Shown: piece by piece, positions 23,794-36,068 of the stretch | Position numbering within the stretch: position 1 is the first letter of the stretch | How the letters are laid out: each line of letters begins with the position of its first letter | Origin: Gentiana macrophylla | Taxonomy: Eukaryota > Streptophyta > Magnoliopsida > Gentianales > Gentianaceae | DNA length: 64,000 bases | Reading direction: 5' to 3' | Assembly: GCA_026214975.1 (NCBI GenBank) | Contig: CM047808.1 | Span: 4,453,262-4,517,261 of the forward strand | Made by a program: the position numbers and the translations under genes | The notes under the pieces: model-generated | Database searches by the model: none | What the model saw: the letters and a program-made list of their open reading frames with translations, nothing else | What the model was told of the DNA's origin: nothing

Positions 23794-25850
23794 ATGCAAA
23801 CTCGGAGTCAAAAGGGACCGTTACTATACACCCCGACCCGAGCGAACCGTAGTCCGGCCAAACAGCGGATTCTCCGTTCTGCGGTTACGGAAGGAAGAGC
23901 CGAGCAAGATCTTGAGGATCGATTAGCCAAAGAAATCGCGATTTTGTAATAATGGCGCGCTAATGATAGGCGTCGTTGGTAGACTACGCCATGCCTGGCG
24001 CAGATCCTGATCAACCCGGCTATTGTCATTCCGACCATCATCGCACGTGAACTTTGAGCTAAGGCCTGGCCTCATTCAAATGATGCAAAGATGCATCTAT
24101 TTTCCATGGTTATCGATCAGAGAATCCACACACTCACTTGCATACATTCTTGGAGATATGCGGTACCACACGCATCCAAGGAGTAAGTGAGGATGCAATC
24201 AGACTGAAACTTTTTCCATTTTCTTTAAAGGGAGAAGCGAAGGAGTGGTATACTTCTCTTCCCTCCGAATCACTCACCACTTGGCGCGAACTCGAAAAAG
24301 AGTTCTTGAGTCAATACTTTCCACCTTCAAAATGACCGGTGTTTGAGCGAGATTTTCACTTTCTATCAAAAGAGAATGAGTCATTTTTCGATTCTTTGAA
24401 AAGATTCAAATCTCTGCCGAGAAAGTGTCCCCACCACGGCTTGCGGCTTGCAAAAGGCAAGTCAACACATTCTTTAGCGGATTGACCGAGCTTGCAAAAG
24501 GCATGGTCAATAGTTCATCAGTGGGGCGTTTACGAAGAAAACACACGAAGAGTGATGGGCATTGTTCGAGGACATTGCTAAATATAACTATGCTCCATCC
24601 TATCAAGCTATTCAAGCACCTCCTCCTCCTAAGGTAGAGGAGGTAAACATGTAAAGTTTGATCGCCATGCCGCAGAAGCAGATGGCGGCATCTCAAGTTT
24701 CAAATCCGATAAATCAAACTTCTTCTTTCCACGTAACCCTCGGGTTCAGATCATGAAATCGCTCGCGTCGGTGGCCATATGAATGACCAAGTGTCGGTTT
24801 AATTCCCCGCTCCTTATCAAGTGAATGATGTTCTTGATTATGGGACGGTATAATCAAGTCACATGTCAAAGCCGTGATTTGTGGGCACACATCTAAATTA
24901 CGCCCCTATGAACGGACGTGAATCTTTGAAAGTGAATGCGTTCTATGGCCAGAACAACCAAAGGTCTAATCAAGTTTCTAGCCGAAGAAAATTTCCAAAA
25001 CCATGGGTTTAATCAATCTTTTGGTTTCAATCCTAATTCGAATTTCAATTCGAATCAAAATTTCAATAGGAACCCTGGTTTTAGTCAGAACCAAAACGCA
25101 AATTTTTCCAATCCTACTCAAAGGTTCAATCAGAATTGGCCTTCTAGTTCCAATTCTAATTTTCAAAATCGGCCCAGCCAGCAATACTCTCAAAATTTTC
25201 CAAACTCCCAAGGCCCCTTCAAGCTCAGGAGACCTCAGGGTGAATGGAACTCATTCGAGAGAGGAGCAAAACAAAAATATCCAGACTCATATGAGTACAA
25301 ATAAGAACCTTGAGAGGCAAATATGGCGGTTGGTGGCGATTAGCTTCAAGACCCCAGGCATCTACCCAGCTTTTACTAAAAGAATCCAAAGGCGGTCATG
25401 TTGCTCAGGCCGATTTGAACAAAGGCCCCTTGTATCGACCTCGTACCTTCAATTCCTTACGGTAGAGAGGAGGCGGTGCAATGAACTTAAAGTGGTACTC
25501 AAGTTAGTGGTCCTTCCCACCAGGGAAACCACTAGCCCCTCCTGCCATTGATAAGGCAGGAGGGGAAGCTGAGCACCTACACTCCCCTTTGCCAAAAGAG
25601 AATACTCAGGTGGCTGATCCCCTGAAAGGTGAAAAAGTTGGAAGTCCTCAGGTGGCTGATCCCGAGGAGTGAAGATACAAGTAAAAGTCGGGAGGTGATC
25701 CACGACTAATAAAAAAGATTGAAAAAGCCGTTAGGTGGAAGGATCTGGAAGACAAAGCTGTCAATGCATCTTCAAAGAAAGTCTTTTCTAAGAATGATCT
25801 GAAAAAGCTTCCAGTTCCACCACGAAAGAGCAACATACCTTTGAGTGAAG
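23794..25850 (+). pseudogene. Athila gag (broken)
   Basis: A plausible start codon at 23794 gives MQTRSQKGPLLYTPTRANRS, resembling Athila gag N-termini, but a stop closes this frame at about 23949. The capsid core is recognisable at 24138-24335 with RLKLFPFSLKGEAKEWYTSL and WRELEKEFLSQYFPPSK, the Retrotrans_gag signature. Further on, an Asn- and Gln-rich stretch (24936-25304) resembles the low-complexity tail of Athila gag. Frameshifts and stops separate these blocks. No CCHC knuckle was found. Confidence 0.85.
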
Positions 25851-26590
25851 ATAAGAAGTATGAAAAAGTGCTTAATCTGTTGAAAAGTACTCAGGTAAAT
25901 CTTCCATTATCCGAGGTCTTGGTCGAGATGCCTAAGTATACAAAATTCATCAAGGATGTTGTGTCTTCGAAAAAGAAGTTAGCAGGCATGGAAAGGCAAA
26001 TTGGTGAGGATTGCTCCATGATTAATTATGAAGACTTACCAATTAAAAGAGGTGACCCTGGCAAGTTCGTACTTACAGTGTTAATGGGAGGTCTAGTCTT
26101 CCCTAATTCTTTGTGTGATCTAGGTGCCTCTATAAGTCTTATGCCAATGTCTCAGATGCAAACAAATTTCGGTTTACAAAGCCTTCTAGAACCCACTACT
26201 ATGAGTTTACAATTCGCTGATAGATCCTCTAAGAAAGATTCAGGGATCCCGAAAGACGTTTTAGTTCAGATTGATAGATTTACCTTTCCAAATCGATTGG
26301 TATGTTTTAGATATGGAGAAAGATGAAAACGTCCCCCTGATTCTTGGAAGACCTTTCTTATCTACAGCTAGAGCCCTCATCGATTGTGATGGTGGGCAAG
26401 TGACTATCCGAGTTGGTGATCAAGAGGTGAGTTACAATGTCTTAAAGTCCATTCAAGTATCCTCTGGCCCTCCAACCGGCTTTTCCATTGATTATATGGC
26501 AGATGATTTCACCGATTATATGGATAAGCAAGTCATGACTGTAGAAGCTGAATATGAGCGATTGATTGATAATCTAAATACTCATGGTGT
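25841..26590 (+). pseudogene. Athila protease domain (broken)
   Basis: The frame reads PGKFVLTVLMGG, then LCDLGASISLMP, where DLGA replaces the DSGA usual elsewhere and is typical of Athila-like proteases. In an overlapping frame (from 26271) it continues with VPLILGRPFLSTARALID, the C-terminal flap-to-loop block of this aspartic protease. One frameshift lies at about 26300. Confidence 0.88.
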
Positions 26591-26699
26591 GGTCAATCTA
26601 GATCAATTAGTAGCTGATTTTGAGGAAGAACTGTTGAGAGGAGAAGTCAAGGCGGTGGGACCACTGAGTAAGCTCAGTGATGTTGAGTTGAAAGGTGGA

Positions 26700-27990
26700 G
26701 ATCTTAAGTCAAGTTTGGAAGACCCCCCTACTGATTTGGTTCTGAAGCCGTTGCCCAAACATCTAAAGTATGTGTTTTTAAGAGAAGGCGACAAGCTTCC
26801 GTTAATCATATCCGCCAAGCTGTCTCGACTAGAAGAGATGAAATTGATTAACGTCTTGAAACGAAATGAAAAAGCTTTTGGTTGGCAAGTAGGAGATATC
26901 GGAGGATATCTCCGACATCTGTATGCATAAGATCAAGACTAATGAGGTGCTAAATGTGTTAGAGCGGCCCCTGGAGGAGGCTCAACCCTCATATGCAAGA
27001 AGTCGTTAAAAGGAAATCATCAAGCTTACGGACATGGGAATCATTTATGCCATCGCCGATAGTGAATGGGTTTCCCAACTCAAGTAGTTCCCAAGAAAGG
27101 AGGAATTACGATTGAGAAGAATGAGAAGGAGAGGAAATAGCATTGAGACTTGTCACTTTGGTTCTGAGTGCAGATCGATTATAGAAAGCTCAATGAGGTA
27201 ACCATGAAAGATCACTTTCCCTTCCATTCATTGACCGGATGCTTGGCGTGCCTGGCGAGACACGATTCTCTTTGTTTCTGGATGGATATTCGGGATATTT
27301 TCGAGATACCCATTGATCCGGTGACCAAGAGAAAACCACTTTCACCTGCCTTCTTATGGTACATTCGCCACTGGTGAATGCCATTTGGTCTCTGCAATGC
27401 CCCAAGCTACATTTGAGAGATGTATCTTTGGCTATCTTTGACGGGCTCGTAGAAAAGTGTATGGAGATCTTTATGGACGATTTTTCGGTTTTGGTGATCT
27501 TTTGATGATTGCCTTGACAATCTTGATCAAGCGTTGTCCGGATCGTGGAAAGAACTTAGTCTTTGAATTGGGAAAAATGCCATTTCATGGTAGATGAGGC
27601 ATAGTTCTTGGCCATAAAATCTCCATAAAGGTATAGAAGTTGACAGGGCAAAAGTGGAAGCTATAGAGAAGATGAGCTATCCCAAGAATGTGCGTGAAGT
27701 GAGAGGTTTTCTTGGACATGTCGGTTTCTACGAGAAGATTCATTCAAGATTTCTCCAGTTGCCAAGCCTGTCTACTTTACATAAGGGCGGCGTTGAGTTC
27801 AATTTTGATGAGAGGCGCAAGCAAGCGTTTGAGGAGCTAAAAATCGTTTAATATCCGCTCCAATTCTTATATCGCTTTATTTGGAACTTACCTTTTGAGC
27901 TTATGTGCGACGCATCAAACTATCTTTGTTAGTGCGGTCTTAGGACAAAGGCTTAACGGGAAATTCCAGCCTATCTATTACGCTTAGTCA
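26700..27990 (+). pseudogene. Athila reverse transcriptase (broken)
   Basis: It opens with LKPLPKHLKYVFL and LINVLKRNEKAFGWQVGDI, the RT entry block. It continues with QIDYRKLNEVTMKDHFPF at 27168, the catalytic FMDDFSV box near 27470 and VREVRGFLGHVGFYEKIHS at 27680. Between these, small indels and stops break the frame many times. FMDD is the lineage's form of the YxDD motif. Confidence 0.9.
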
Positions 27991-28250
27991 CACATTGAAC
28001 CCCTCTCAAGTTAACTACACGACCACTGAAAAGGAATTATTGGCCGTAGTCTTTGCTATGGACAAGTTTCGTAGTTACTTGTTAGGAGCTCAAGTAGTTG
28101 TGTGGACTGATCACGCTGCTTTGCGTTATCTGATGACTAAGAAAGAGGCCAAACCGCGCTTACTACGTTGGATACGGACCCTACAAGAGTTTGATGGACA
28201 AAAAGGGCAGTGAAAACGTCATGGCGGATCATGTTTCGAGAATGTTAAGT
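27990..28250 (+). pseudogene. Athila RNase H (broken)
   Basis: The frame reads [20 protein letters not shown] with the catalytic Glu, then [13 protein letters not shown] with the Asp of the TDH motif, and LLRWI. A frame change at about 28190 leads into the integrase-side linker (MADHVSRM). Confidence 0.92.
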
Positions 28251-29600
28251 GAGGAAAAGGATGATCCGGATGATATAGATCTTTACTTTCCTCTAGAGAA
28301 CATTATGCTTATCGACGGCTGTCCTCCCGATGTTCCATGGTATTCTTCCATTGTAAATTACCTTCAGGCCCGATATCTTGATCCGGAATTGTCTTATCAG
28401 GAGAAGAAAAATTTCTTCTCTGATTTGAAATCTTTCGTTTGGGATGAACCTTATCTTTTAAGATGCATGGGATGGTCTTCTCGGGAGATGTGTTCCGAAT
28501 CGAGCGTAGCGATGTTATTGAGCAGTGCCACAGTGGACCCACTGAAGGTCACTTTGGTCCGTGGAAAACCGTTGCTAAGATCTTCCAATCCGGTTTCTAT
28601 TGGCCTACGATTTTTAAGGACACAGAAGCTTTCTGTAAAGCTTGTGATAGGTGTCAAAGAACCGGTACTCTGACAAGGCGTTTTGACATGCCTTTAAAAC
28701 CCATCCTAGAATGCGAAGTCTTTGATGTATGGGGTATCGATTTTATAGGACCATTCCCATCCTCCTGTGGTAACAAATACATCTTAGTCTGCGTGGACTA
28801 CGTGTCAAAATGGGTGGAGGCTCAAGCCACTCCTCACAATGATCATAAGACTGTCATGAAATTTCTAAAGAAAAACATCTTCGTGAGGTTTGGATGACCA
28901 CGTGCCTTGATCAGTGATGAAGGGGACGCACTTCGCGCAACCGACCCACAGAGAAAGTCCTTGAAAAGTATGGTGTTCGTCACAAGGCGGCACATCATAT
29001 CATCCGTTGACTAGTGGTCGAGGTTGAAAGGAGCAACCAAAGTATTAAAAAGATCTGGAAAAAGCGATTATAATGATAATAGAAAAACCGGAGTTTGAAG
29101 TTGGATGATGTACTATGGGCATCTGAGAACCGCCTATAAGACTCTATGGGTACATCTCCATATCAAATGGTTTATGGTAAGCCATGTCATCCGCCGATCG
29201 AGTTAGAGCATAGAGCTTATTGGGCTATAAAGTTTCGAACTTTGATTCCCAATCTTGTGGAAAACATCGACCGCAGCAGATTGCATGAGTTGGGACGAAT
29301 TGGACTCCAGGCCTATGAAAGTGCCAGGATTAGTAAAGATAAGATGATGCTACTCCACGATGCTAAGATTAAGAAGAGAGAATTCCACGTCGCGAACAAG
29401 TTCTTCTATACAATTCTAGGTTACATTTGTTTCTGGAAAGTTGAGGACACGTTGGTCCGGTCCGCCGAGATTCTCCAAATCATTCCTGAGGCGTTCTAGA
29501 ACTTCGTGGTTATAAGCGGTAACCCGTTTGAGTGAATGGCCAAAGGTGCAAGCACTATATTGGTGAACCTATAGAGAAGCCTTTGATTGTCCGTTTCCTC
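28250..29600 (+). pseudogene. Athila integrase (broken)
   Basis: The zinc-binding region shows CHSGPTEGHFG, then FYWPTIF and CKACDRCQR (HHCC type). The core follows with DVWGIDFIGPFP (first catalytic Asp) and YVSKWVEAQATP. The second Asp region (28895-28960) is damaged and only LISDEGD is readable. The tail MGTSPYQMVYGKPCHPPIEL (29146) and VNGQRCKHY (29535) completes the C-terminus. Stops and frameshifts separate the core from the tail. Confidence 0.9.
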
Positions 29601-29938
29601 GATATCCTCGGGTGTGGTGCTACAACGATCGATGAATTTGACGAGTTTTCACCCGACTGTTTTCGAGAGGATGGCGGTAGTGGTCGATCCGAAGAAGTTC
29701 TAGCCGGTAGTTGGGATATGGAAGAGTTTGAGAGGAGCGTCGGTTGAAGCGTCATCGAGAGGGCTCGAGAGGATGAAGAAGTCAACCATGGGAAGTTTAA
29801 GCGTGTTTGGAAAGCTATTAAAGGTTTTACCCCAGTGTGTTAGGTCTTTGTTTTGCGGCCGAACCATCGACCAAAGTCTAGGCGAGGTAGTGGGTGGCGA
29901 GAAGGTCAAATGGCCACGATCCGGTGAGCTTAAACGGT

Positions 29939-30580
29939 GTCGAGCTAACGACATTAAACAAAAGCGTCACTAGGAGGCATCACAGATATCGTTAGTTTTA
30001 GTCGTTTTTGTTTTGTGCTTTTGTAGTTTAGTATTTAAGTTTTAGTATTAAAGTTTAGCTTACTAAGTTTTGTTTTTGATTATATCATCGATTAGTTGTG
30101 CTTTCTAGATATGGATTTCGGAGTTCTACCAGAAGAGTTACCTTTCCTTAGGAGGATCCCACTTATCACTGTAGATGATGGACCGGGAGGGACTATAGTG
30201 TTGCACGTAGACTTTGACATTAGTACCCGCGTCAAGACTGTCACCTATGTTCTTATTGTTCCCCCGCTGTTCGGGAGGTGGAGACTTCACTCTTGAGGAG
30301 TTACAGGAGGCTCTAGGGCGTCCATACACAATCCTCGATGATCCGATCTTTGACAGATTTAAGCGCTAGTCTTTGCAAGTGAACATTTTCGAGGTGTTGA
30401 TGTAGGTGGTGAGGATTGGGGTTTGCAAGATGAGTATGACTTCCTCCGGCGATTGACATGCTCCGCCGTCTCATTCGAGTGATAGATTGGTCGGCCATTT
30501 ATGATGACTAGCGTTCTTAGGTTGTTTTGTCGAGCAAACGACGTAAAACAAAAAAGCGCGCAGTGGGAGGCAACCCACTC
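29939..30580 (+). repeat. Pair of GTCG-loop-CGAC modules after Athila pol
   Basis: Two related blocks, 29939-29988 and 30529-30580, share GTCGAGCWAACGAC, then an A-rich stretch AAACAAAARGCG, then a GGAGGCA word. The first 14 bases can form a short hairpin (GTCG/CGAC). They are 590 bp apart and flank a short frame starting at 30111 (DFGVLPEELPFLRR...) with no known motif. Confidence 0.6.
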
Positions 30581-30745
30581 GCTTTTCTATCATTTTCTAT
30601 TTTGTTTTTACTTGTTTTCCGGTAATTTTATGTACTTCGTCGATTTCGGTTGTATTTTTGAAGTTTTAATTAAGTTTAATAAGAAAGTGCAAGTTTGAGT
30701 TTGAGATTGTATGAAATTTCATAATTTTTGCATTATTCTACCTTG

Positions 30746-30962
30746 GACGCCCGTCCAGAAGCCTGGACGCCCGTCCGCCTTGACTAATTATTGACGGCGG
30801 CCCACTATGCCTGGGCGCCCGTCGATATATTCCTCCAATCTCGTATTTGATTTAGCATTTTGGACGGCGTCGAATATCTCGGGCGCCCGTCGATTCATCT
30901 AATTTCCAGTGGGCGCCCGTCCACCGCGAGTTGAGACAGCGTCCAACGCCTGTCTATATATA
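30746..30962 (+). promoter_or_regulatory. Internal promoter-like region ahead of the Athila extra ORF
   Basis: At least six GACGCCCGTC or GGCGCCCGTC words lie between 30746 and 30950. They are followed at once by TATATATA (30955-30962) and a TC-rich leader. The arrangement copies that of the element's own LTR promoter. The next long ORF starts 580 bp downstream at 31544. This suggests separate transcription of that ORF, which is inference from layout only. Confidence 0.5.
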
Positions 30963-31543
30963 CCCCTGCGTCATTGAACTCCCACTTTTCTGAGTTTTAA
31001 AACGCGAAAACCGTTTCCTCTCCCTCCTTTTGGCCTAAAATCTTTAATTCTAAACCATTTCGAGCGATTCAAAGTGCTATAGGCCGCTTTTGATCCCCTC
31101 TCTTCTATTTTCAAAGCCAAATTCCCCAACGCACCATCTTTTTGGAGAATCAGCACCCATTTTGGTCCGACTTTTTAAGAGAAAAATTCGATTTTGGGAG
31201 ACACTTTGGTGTTGTTTGGACTAATCTTCATCTCGATCAGCATCTACTCACCTTACTCGGTAAGTTAGTAACAACTTTTCTCGATTTTGTTCACGTTTTT
31301 CCGAGTTCGATCTTTGGGTCGGCTCGTTCACTTGAATATCACCTTATTTGTTTTCTTTCTTTCGTTTTTGTTCTTGATTCTTGCTGGTTGGTGCTGTGAT
31401 GATGATGTGGGTGATGAATGGGTTGGTTATTGATAATGGATGGTTGTGGTTCATGGTTTGGTTGATTTGAAATCCCGATTTGGATGTTAAACGGGTACCT
31501 TGTTTTGTTTTGGGATCGTTGTGGTTTAGTCTAGGATTGCATA

Positions 31544-33048
31544 ATGGTTCATAAGAAGGGAGTGGTGAAGCGACATGGTAAGAAAGTGGATAGGGAGGCC
31601 GGAAAGAAACGCAAAGAGTTTGATCCTACCTTAGTTGATCCTAACCGGGGTGTTAGCATTCAAGAACAACCCCATAGAGCCACCCAAACTAGGCCAACTT
31701 TGAGGGATGAGCCAACCTCGGGATCCGAGACAGACGATGATATCCCCTTAATGAGGATGCCTAGGGTTCCGAGAGGTGGAGCATCATCTAGGGTTGAGGA
31801 GGTTGTAGATGCTACCCGGGAAGAGGAGCCGGTGGAAACTAGGGCTGCACAACCTAGGAAGAAAGCCAAAACCGTACCCCCTATGACTATGCCTCGTAGA
31901 TTCGTGAACCCTAGGGCCCACGATGCGTATACCAAGCACTATTTCTCGAGGACTATGTTGATAGAGAGAGCTACATTGGAAGCTAAGGTAGATCCGGGGT
32001 TTGTCAAATTATTGAAGGACCGGAAATGGGAAGCCTTGATGACTATCCCCACTACCCCGGTCAATGGTTCCTTGGTTCGGGAATTTTATGCTAACTGCTC
32101 GGAAACCGACTTGGAGACGGGGGTAGTTACGGTTCGAGGGGTGCCAGTTCCGTTTACGTCGGGTGTGATCAATAAGAAGTATGGGTTGGCATCTTTTGAG
32201 GGACGAGATTATAAGGAGGAGATTGTACATAGACAGAGTTTGGGGGCAGGATCCCTTGGAGGAGTTACGGTTGAGAGTCTGCCCGGATGTGACTTGGACA
32301 TTGAGGCCGGGTGGAGACCGGAAAGAGTTAGTCACCACTACCTGGACGGAGGACTGGAAAGTCCAGTGTCGATTCATTCAGAGTCGGTTGTTGCCTAAGA
32401 ACAACTTGACGCACTTTCATATTGGTGACCTAGGCATGCTTTATGCGTTGGCTTTTGGCCTGAACGTGAATGTGGGACAGGCATTATACGATGAGGTGGC
32501 TACTAATCAAAAGATCTATACTGCGTTGCGATTATCCTCACTTGATTCACGGTCTGCAATCTGGATGCCGGTGTGCCCGAGTATGGAAGCAGATCATAAA
32601 GCGAAGAACCCGAGGCCTATCTGAGAGAGAAGGGCAAGCCTTGGGGACGATGCGAGTCGTGGGCACGCGGAGAGCGGGTTCGTCATCAGCACCGCCTCGA
32701 GCGTCCTCACTTCCTACTTTATCTCCCTCAGTCCGGATGATGTTGATTATGGCCAACAGTGTAAGGAACCGGATGGAGGATATTCGGACGTCTCAAAACA
32801 ACATTTTGACGATTCTGAAGTGTATCAGTGACGGCCGGCGGCCGAGGGATGACAAAATCTTCAGTCCGAGCACTATTGATTATCTTTATTCTGACGAGAT
32901 CGAGCAAGCCATTGCGGACGTTCTAGATGAGTCTGAGTCGTCTTCCGATGCGGAGCAGCCTGACTCCGTAGATAGGACTACAGTACCACCATCTGGACCC
33001 TCTTCTGATTCTCCGGCTGATGATTCTGCGGCGCCGAGCCAGCCTTGA
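31544..33048 (+). pseudogene. Athila extra ORF downstream of pol (env-position ORF), broken
   Basis: The ORF starts with a basic, nuclear-localisation-like N-terminus (KRHGKKVDREAGKKRK). A stretch with RRFVNPRAHDAYTKHYFSRT and VNGSLVREFYANCSETD follows, then VTVRGVPVPFTSGVINKKYG. This fits the 'putative plant transposon protein' type of domain found in this position in Athila relatives. Frame changes occur near 32255 and between about 32480 and 32620, and the C-terminus (32630-33048) is Ser/Pro/Asp-rich. I see no signal peptide or membrane span, so I avoid calling it an envelope protein. Confidence 0.7.
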
Positions 33049-33476
33049 TCTTATTTTTTCTGATTCTAGCTTTTATTTTTCTTTGATTCGATGGTTGTGT
33101 ATTATTGATACTTTTCCTTATATGATTCGTTGTAATTTTGATATTTACTCTTTGTTACTTTTTCCGATGGATCATGTAAGCCATAAGGCATCCGTGACTT
33201 TCATTTCTACTTTGTTTAAACTTTTGGGATGTATTGAATGCTTTATCTTTTGTTAATATTCGGTTTTGTATCTCTTTTTTCTTCTGGTATAATTCCCCGT
33301 TTTCCCCGAGATGGTTCCGTGTTTGTCAAGTCGTGCAGGTATATTTTTTTAGCGGTTTTGTCGAGCTACAATTTATGGTTACGAGTTTCCAGTGTCACTA
33401 TGTAGGCTCCGGCCTGACCGACGTTTGAGTATCTGTTACAATCATCTAAGTCTTTTACCTTTTCTTTCGTTATGCA

Positions 33477-33516
33477 CAACATGAGGACATGTTGATTTTT
33501 AAGTGTGGGGGAGGGG
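33477..33516 (+). promoter_or_regulatory. Internal hairpin plus polypurine tract
   Basis: CAACATG-AGGA-CATGTTG (33477-33494) forms a 7-bp stem with a 4-base loop. TTTTTAAGTGTGGGGGAGGGG follows it. The purine run resembles the true polypurine tract at the 3' LTR and could prime a second plus strand. Confidence 0.6.
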
Positions 33517-34509
33517 AATGATTCATTGTATCTATACATTTGCTTAATTCATAATGTTTCTATGCAAAATGAGCTAGAATTTTCAAAATTTTCGACATCT
33601 TGTTTTTTGTTTTGTCCCGAGTATGCAATTCAATTCAATGTTCGTTATTTTTATAGTCATTTAAGCTATATATCATATGTTTGATAAGTTAGTTGTTTCA
33701 CCTGAGATCTATATATCACGAGCCATAGTGAATGATGAGCTAAAATATAAAGTTATACCCCTTTTGGATTAGTGATTTTTGTTTTCTTATAAGTCATGTG
33801 CTTAGTGCTACGTACATATCTTGAGATTTATGATAGTTTGTATTTAGATCCGAAGTATGTTATACTGTGAATATCTAAGGTTTGAATGTGATAAGTAACA
33901 CGTAACTCATTGTCAAATGAAAAAGTTGAATTAAATGAATAAAATGTGTGTGTGTTAAAGCTAGTCGATGATTTGGGTGCGATAGGGTATACCACGTATG
34001 TCCTATACCACTATGATGACTAAAAGCTCACGACGATCGAGGAAAAATTCGCCTTATGATTGGAGTAAGGTAGGGTATATCTCGAATATCCTATTACGCT
34101 ATGACAGGAGACAGCGACTCATTCGATGTGTGTTTAAAGTGAAATAGTTAAATCAACTTGTGAATTGGTATGAAATGAATGTAAGACTAAGTTATCGTCT
34201 ATCTTATCCCCAGTATAAACTGATAGATATGCTGTAGGGATTATCCTCTGAGTATTTCAGAAAGGCCCTGGATATAATCGATCATCCTTTTCGGGATATG
34301 TCACGTTTGTAGGGTACACCTTATGAGTGTCATTTATCGCTAGTCTACGAGGGGGTATTAGCTAGTTTTGCTTTGAGTTTCTCGAGTTTGGATTTAGTGG
34401 AAGTTTTCTATGGCTTTGCACACACACAGTGGTGAACCTCTGATTTATTGAATCTATGATATATTGTCTTAGATGTCTGTTTTTGTCTCGAGCCTTAACT
34501 TCCGTTTTG

Positions 34510-34548
34510 TTTTGCTCGGGACGAGCAAAAGCTTAAGTGTCGGGGAGT
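34510..34548 (+). promoter_or_regulatory. 3' polypurine tract with preceding hairpin, Athila element
   Basis: TTTTGCTCG-GGA-CGAGCAAAA (34510-34530) is a perfect 9-bp stem with a 3-base loop, followed by TTAAGTGTCGGGGAG that abuts the 3' LTR. The tract primes plus-strand synthesis in this class of element. Confidence 0.75.
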
Positions 34549-36068
34549 TGTTAAGGGTGAATTTATACGATTTATAACGCTATATTCTATGGTATTTTTC
34601 CCCGTATTTGTATTAATTTGCATAAGAAACAAGTGTTTAATGGAAATATTGAGTAAATGAGGTTTTTAATTAATTAATCGCAAAATTGGTTAATTTTGGT
34701 GTTTTTAATATGATTTTATGATTATTTTGACATTATTTCATTTTGCGATGTTTTTATGTGTTATAGATACATGTTTGAGGCTCAAGAGATGATCAAAAGT
34801 TGATTAAGTTCGAGCTAATTGATGATAAAAGAGATAATTGAAGAATGAGATAGAGAAAAAAGAGATAAAGATCAAGAAATCAAAATTGATCCGGTTGAGC
34901 GGCGTCGTCCCGTCCCGTCGAGTGGGACGGGCGTTTGATAAAGCAGACGGGCGTCGGTGGTGCGATTTTGATCTGAGAGAGTTTGGACGCTTATCTGAAC
35001 GGCGTCTCAAGTAGTCCAGATCTATCCGGACGGGCGTCACAAGAGCGGACGGCGTCCGTCGGCCGACTTAGTGAAACCGACTTCAAAACTCTATATATAG
35101 CAAATTGTTTTCTCCACATATGAGATACAATATACACATTATTCAAAACCCCTAAACCTAAGGCGGCTTTAGGCTGCGTTTTTTCTTCCTTTTATTCCAG
35201 TTTTATGCACTTTAGATCTAGATTAAATTAGCTACTTTTTATGCACTGTTTCTGCAATTTTAAGTTGCTGAGGATGTTCAGAAGCTAAACGCTTCATCAA
35301 ACGAGTATTGTGAAGCCATCCAACAACGGTTGATTTCGTTTTCATCGATTATACTGTGAGTTTTTATTAAAGGTTGTTTCTTTATTCATGTTTACTATGT
35401 TTAATTGCTCTTATATCGGAAGATATGCATGTGTCGATTGTTTATTGTTGATGGAAATCTCTATAAACCTTAGATCACCATGAATAGGAATAGTATTTGA
35501 ATCTATCTTAACGGAAGTTAATAGGTTTAATTGCTAGATTATAAACATAAAGTTTACACCTTTGGTTAGAAAACGCATTAATCTTGCATTGGAAGATAAT
35601 GGATTAATAGATGGACTTTCTAAGGAATTAGGGTTCATATTTAGATGAGGTGAATCACAACTTAGATAAAAACCACAATATAATCGAGATAGGAAATCAA
35701 TGCTTGTTGGATAGGTGGATCAATCCTCGTTTGTTTGTTATACATTTAATTTAAATCCTTAAAAACTTGAATTTGTTTAGTTAGTTTACTTTTATTTGCA
35801 TCTTAGATTAGTTTAGTTAAAGGTTCGCAACCCGTATTCTTCCTAGCTTTGGACTATATCCTCTGTCTAGTTTTATTTTCGGTTTTGTTCTGTTTTATTC
35901 GCTGTTTAGATTAGTTTCGTGACATAGTTTAGGTAGACAAAAACTAGGAATCACAATCGCCAGTTCCCCGTAAGATCTACCCGGCATTAACCACTATTAC
36001 TACGATCCTTATACTTGAGGTTAACCGGATTTTTACTTGTTTGTTTTGTGTTAATAAAATCCGTGACA
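34549..36068 (+). repeat. 3' LTR of the Athila-type element
   Basis: 1520 bp, same ends as the 5' LTR. Compared with the 5' copy it has many substitutions and several small deletions inside the GACGGGCG cluster (34905-35060). The TATA box is at 35092-35099. Confidence 0.96.

Larger units (their letters stand above)
33049..34548 (+). other. Athila 3' non-coding region
   Basis: About 1.5 kb without a coding frame between the extra ORF and the 3' LTR. It holds two hairpin-plus-purine-tract modules, one internal and one at the LTR edge, annotated separately. Confidence 0.75.
21746..36068 (+). mobile_element. Ty3/gypsy Athila-type retrotransposon nested in the copia element
   Basis: LTRs at 21746-23271 and 34549-36068 start TGTTAAGGGTGAA and end AAATCCGTGACA, with target duplication GAGTT (21741-21745 and 36069-36073). 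The primer-binding site is a perfect 18-base complement of plant tRNA-Asp, which is characteristic of the Athila lineage. Order: gag, protease, RT, RNase H, integrase, non-coding gap with its own promoter-like region, an extra ORF, a long 3' region, PPT. All frames are broken by small indels and stops, so the copy is inactive. It has the same orientation as its host element. Confidence 0.95.

Noticed and set aside
24978..25211. 77-codon minus-strand frame rich in Ile and Arg
   Set aside because: Antisense of the Asn/Phe-rich tail of Athila gag.
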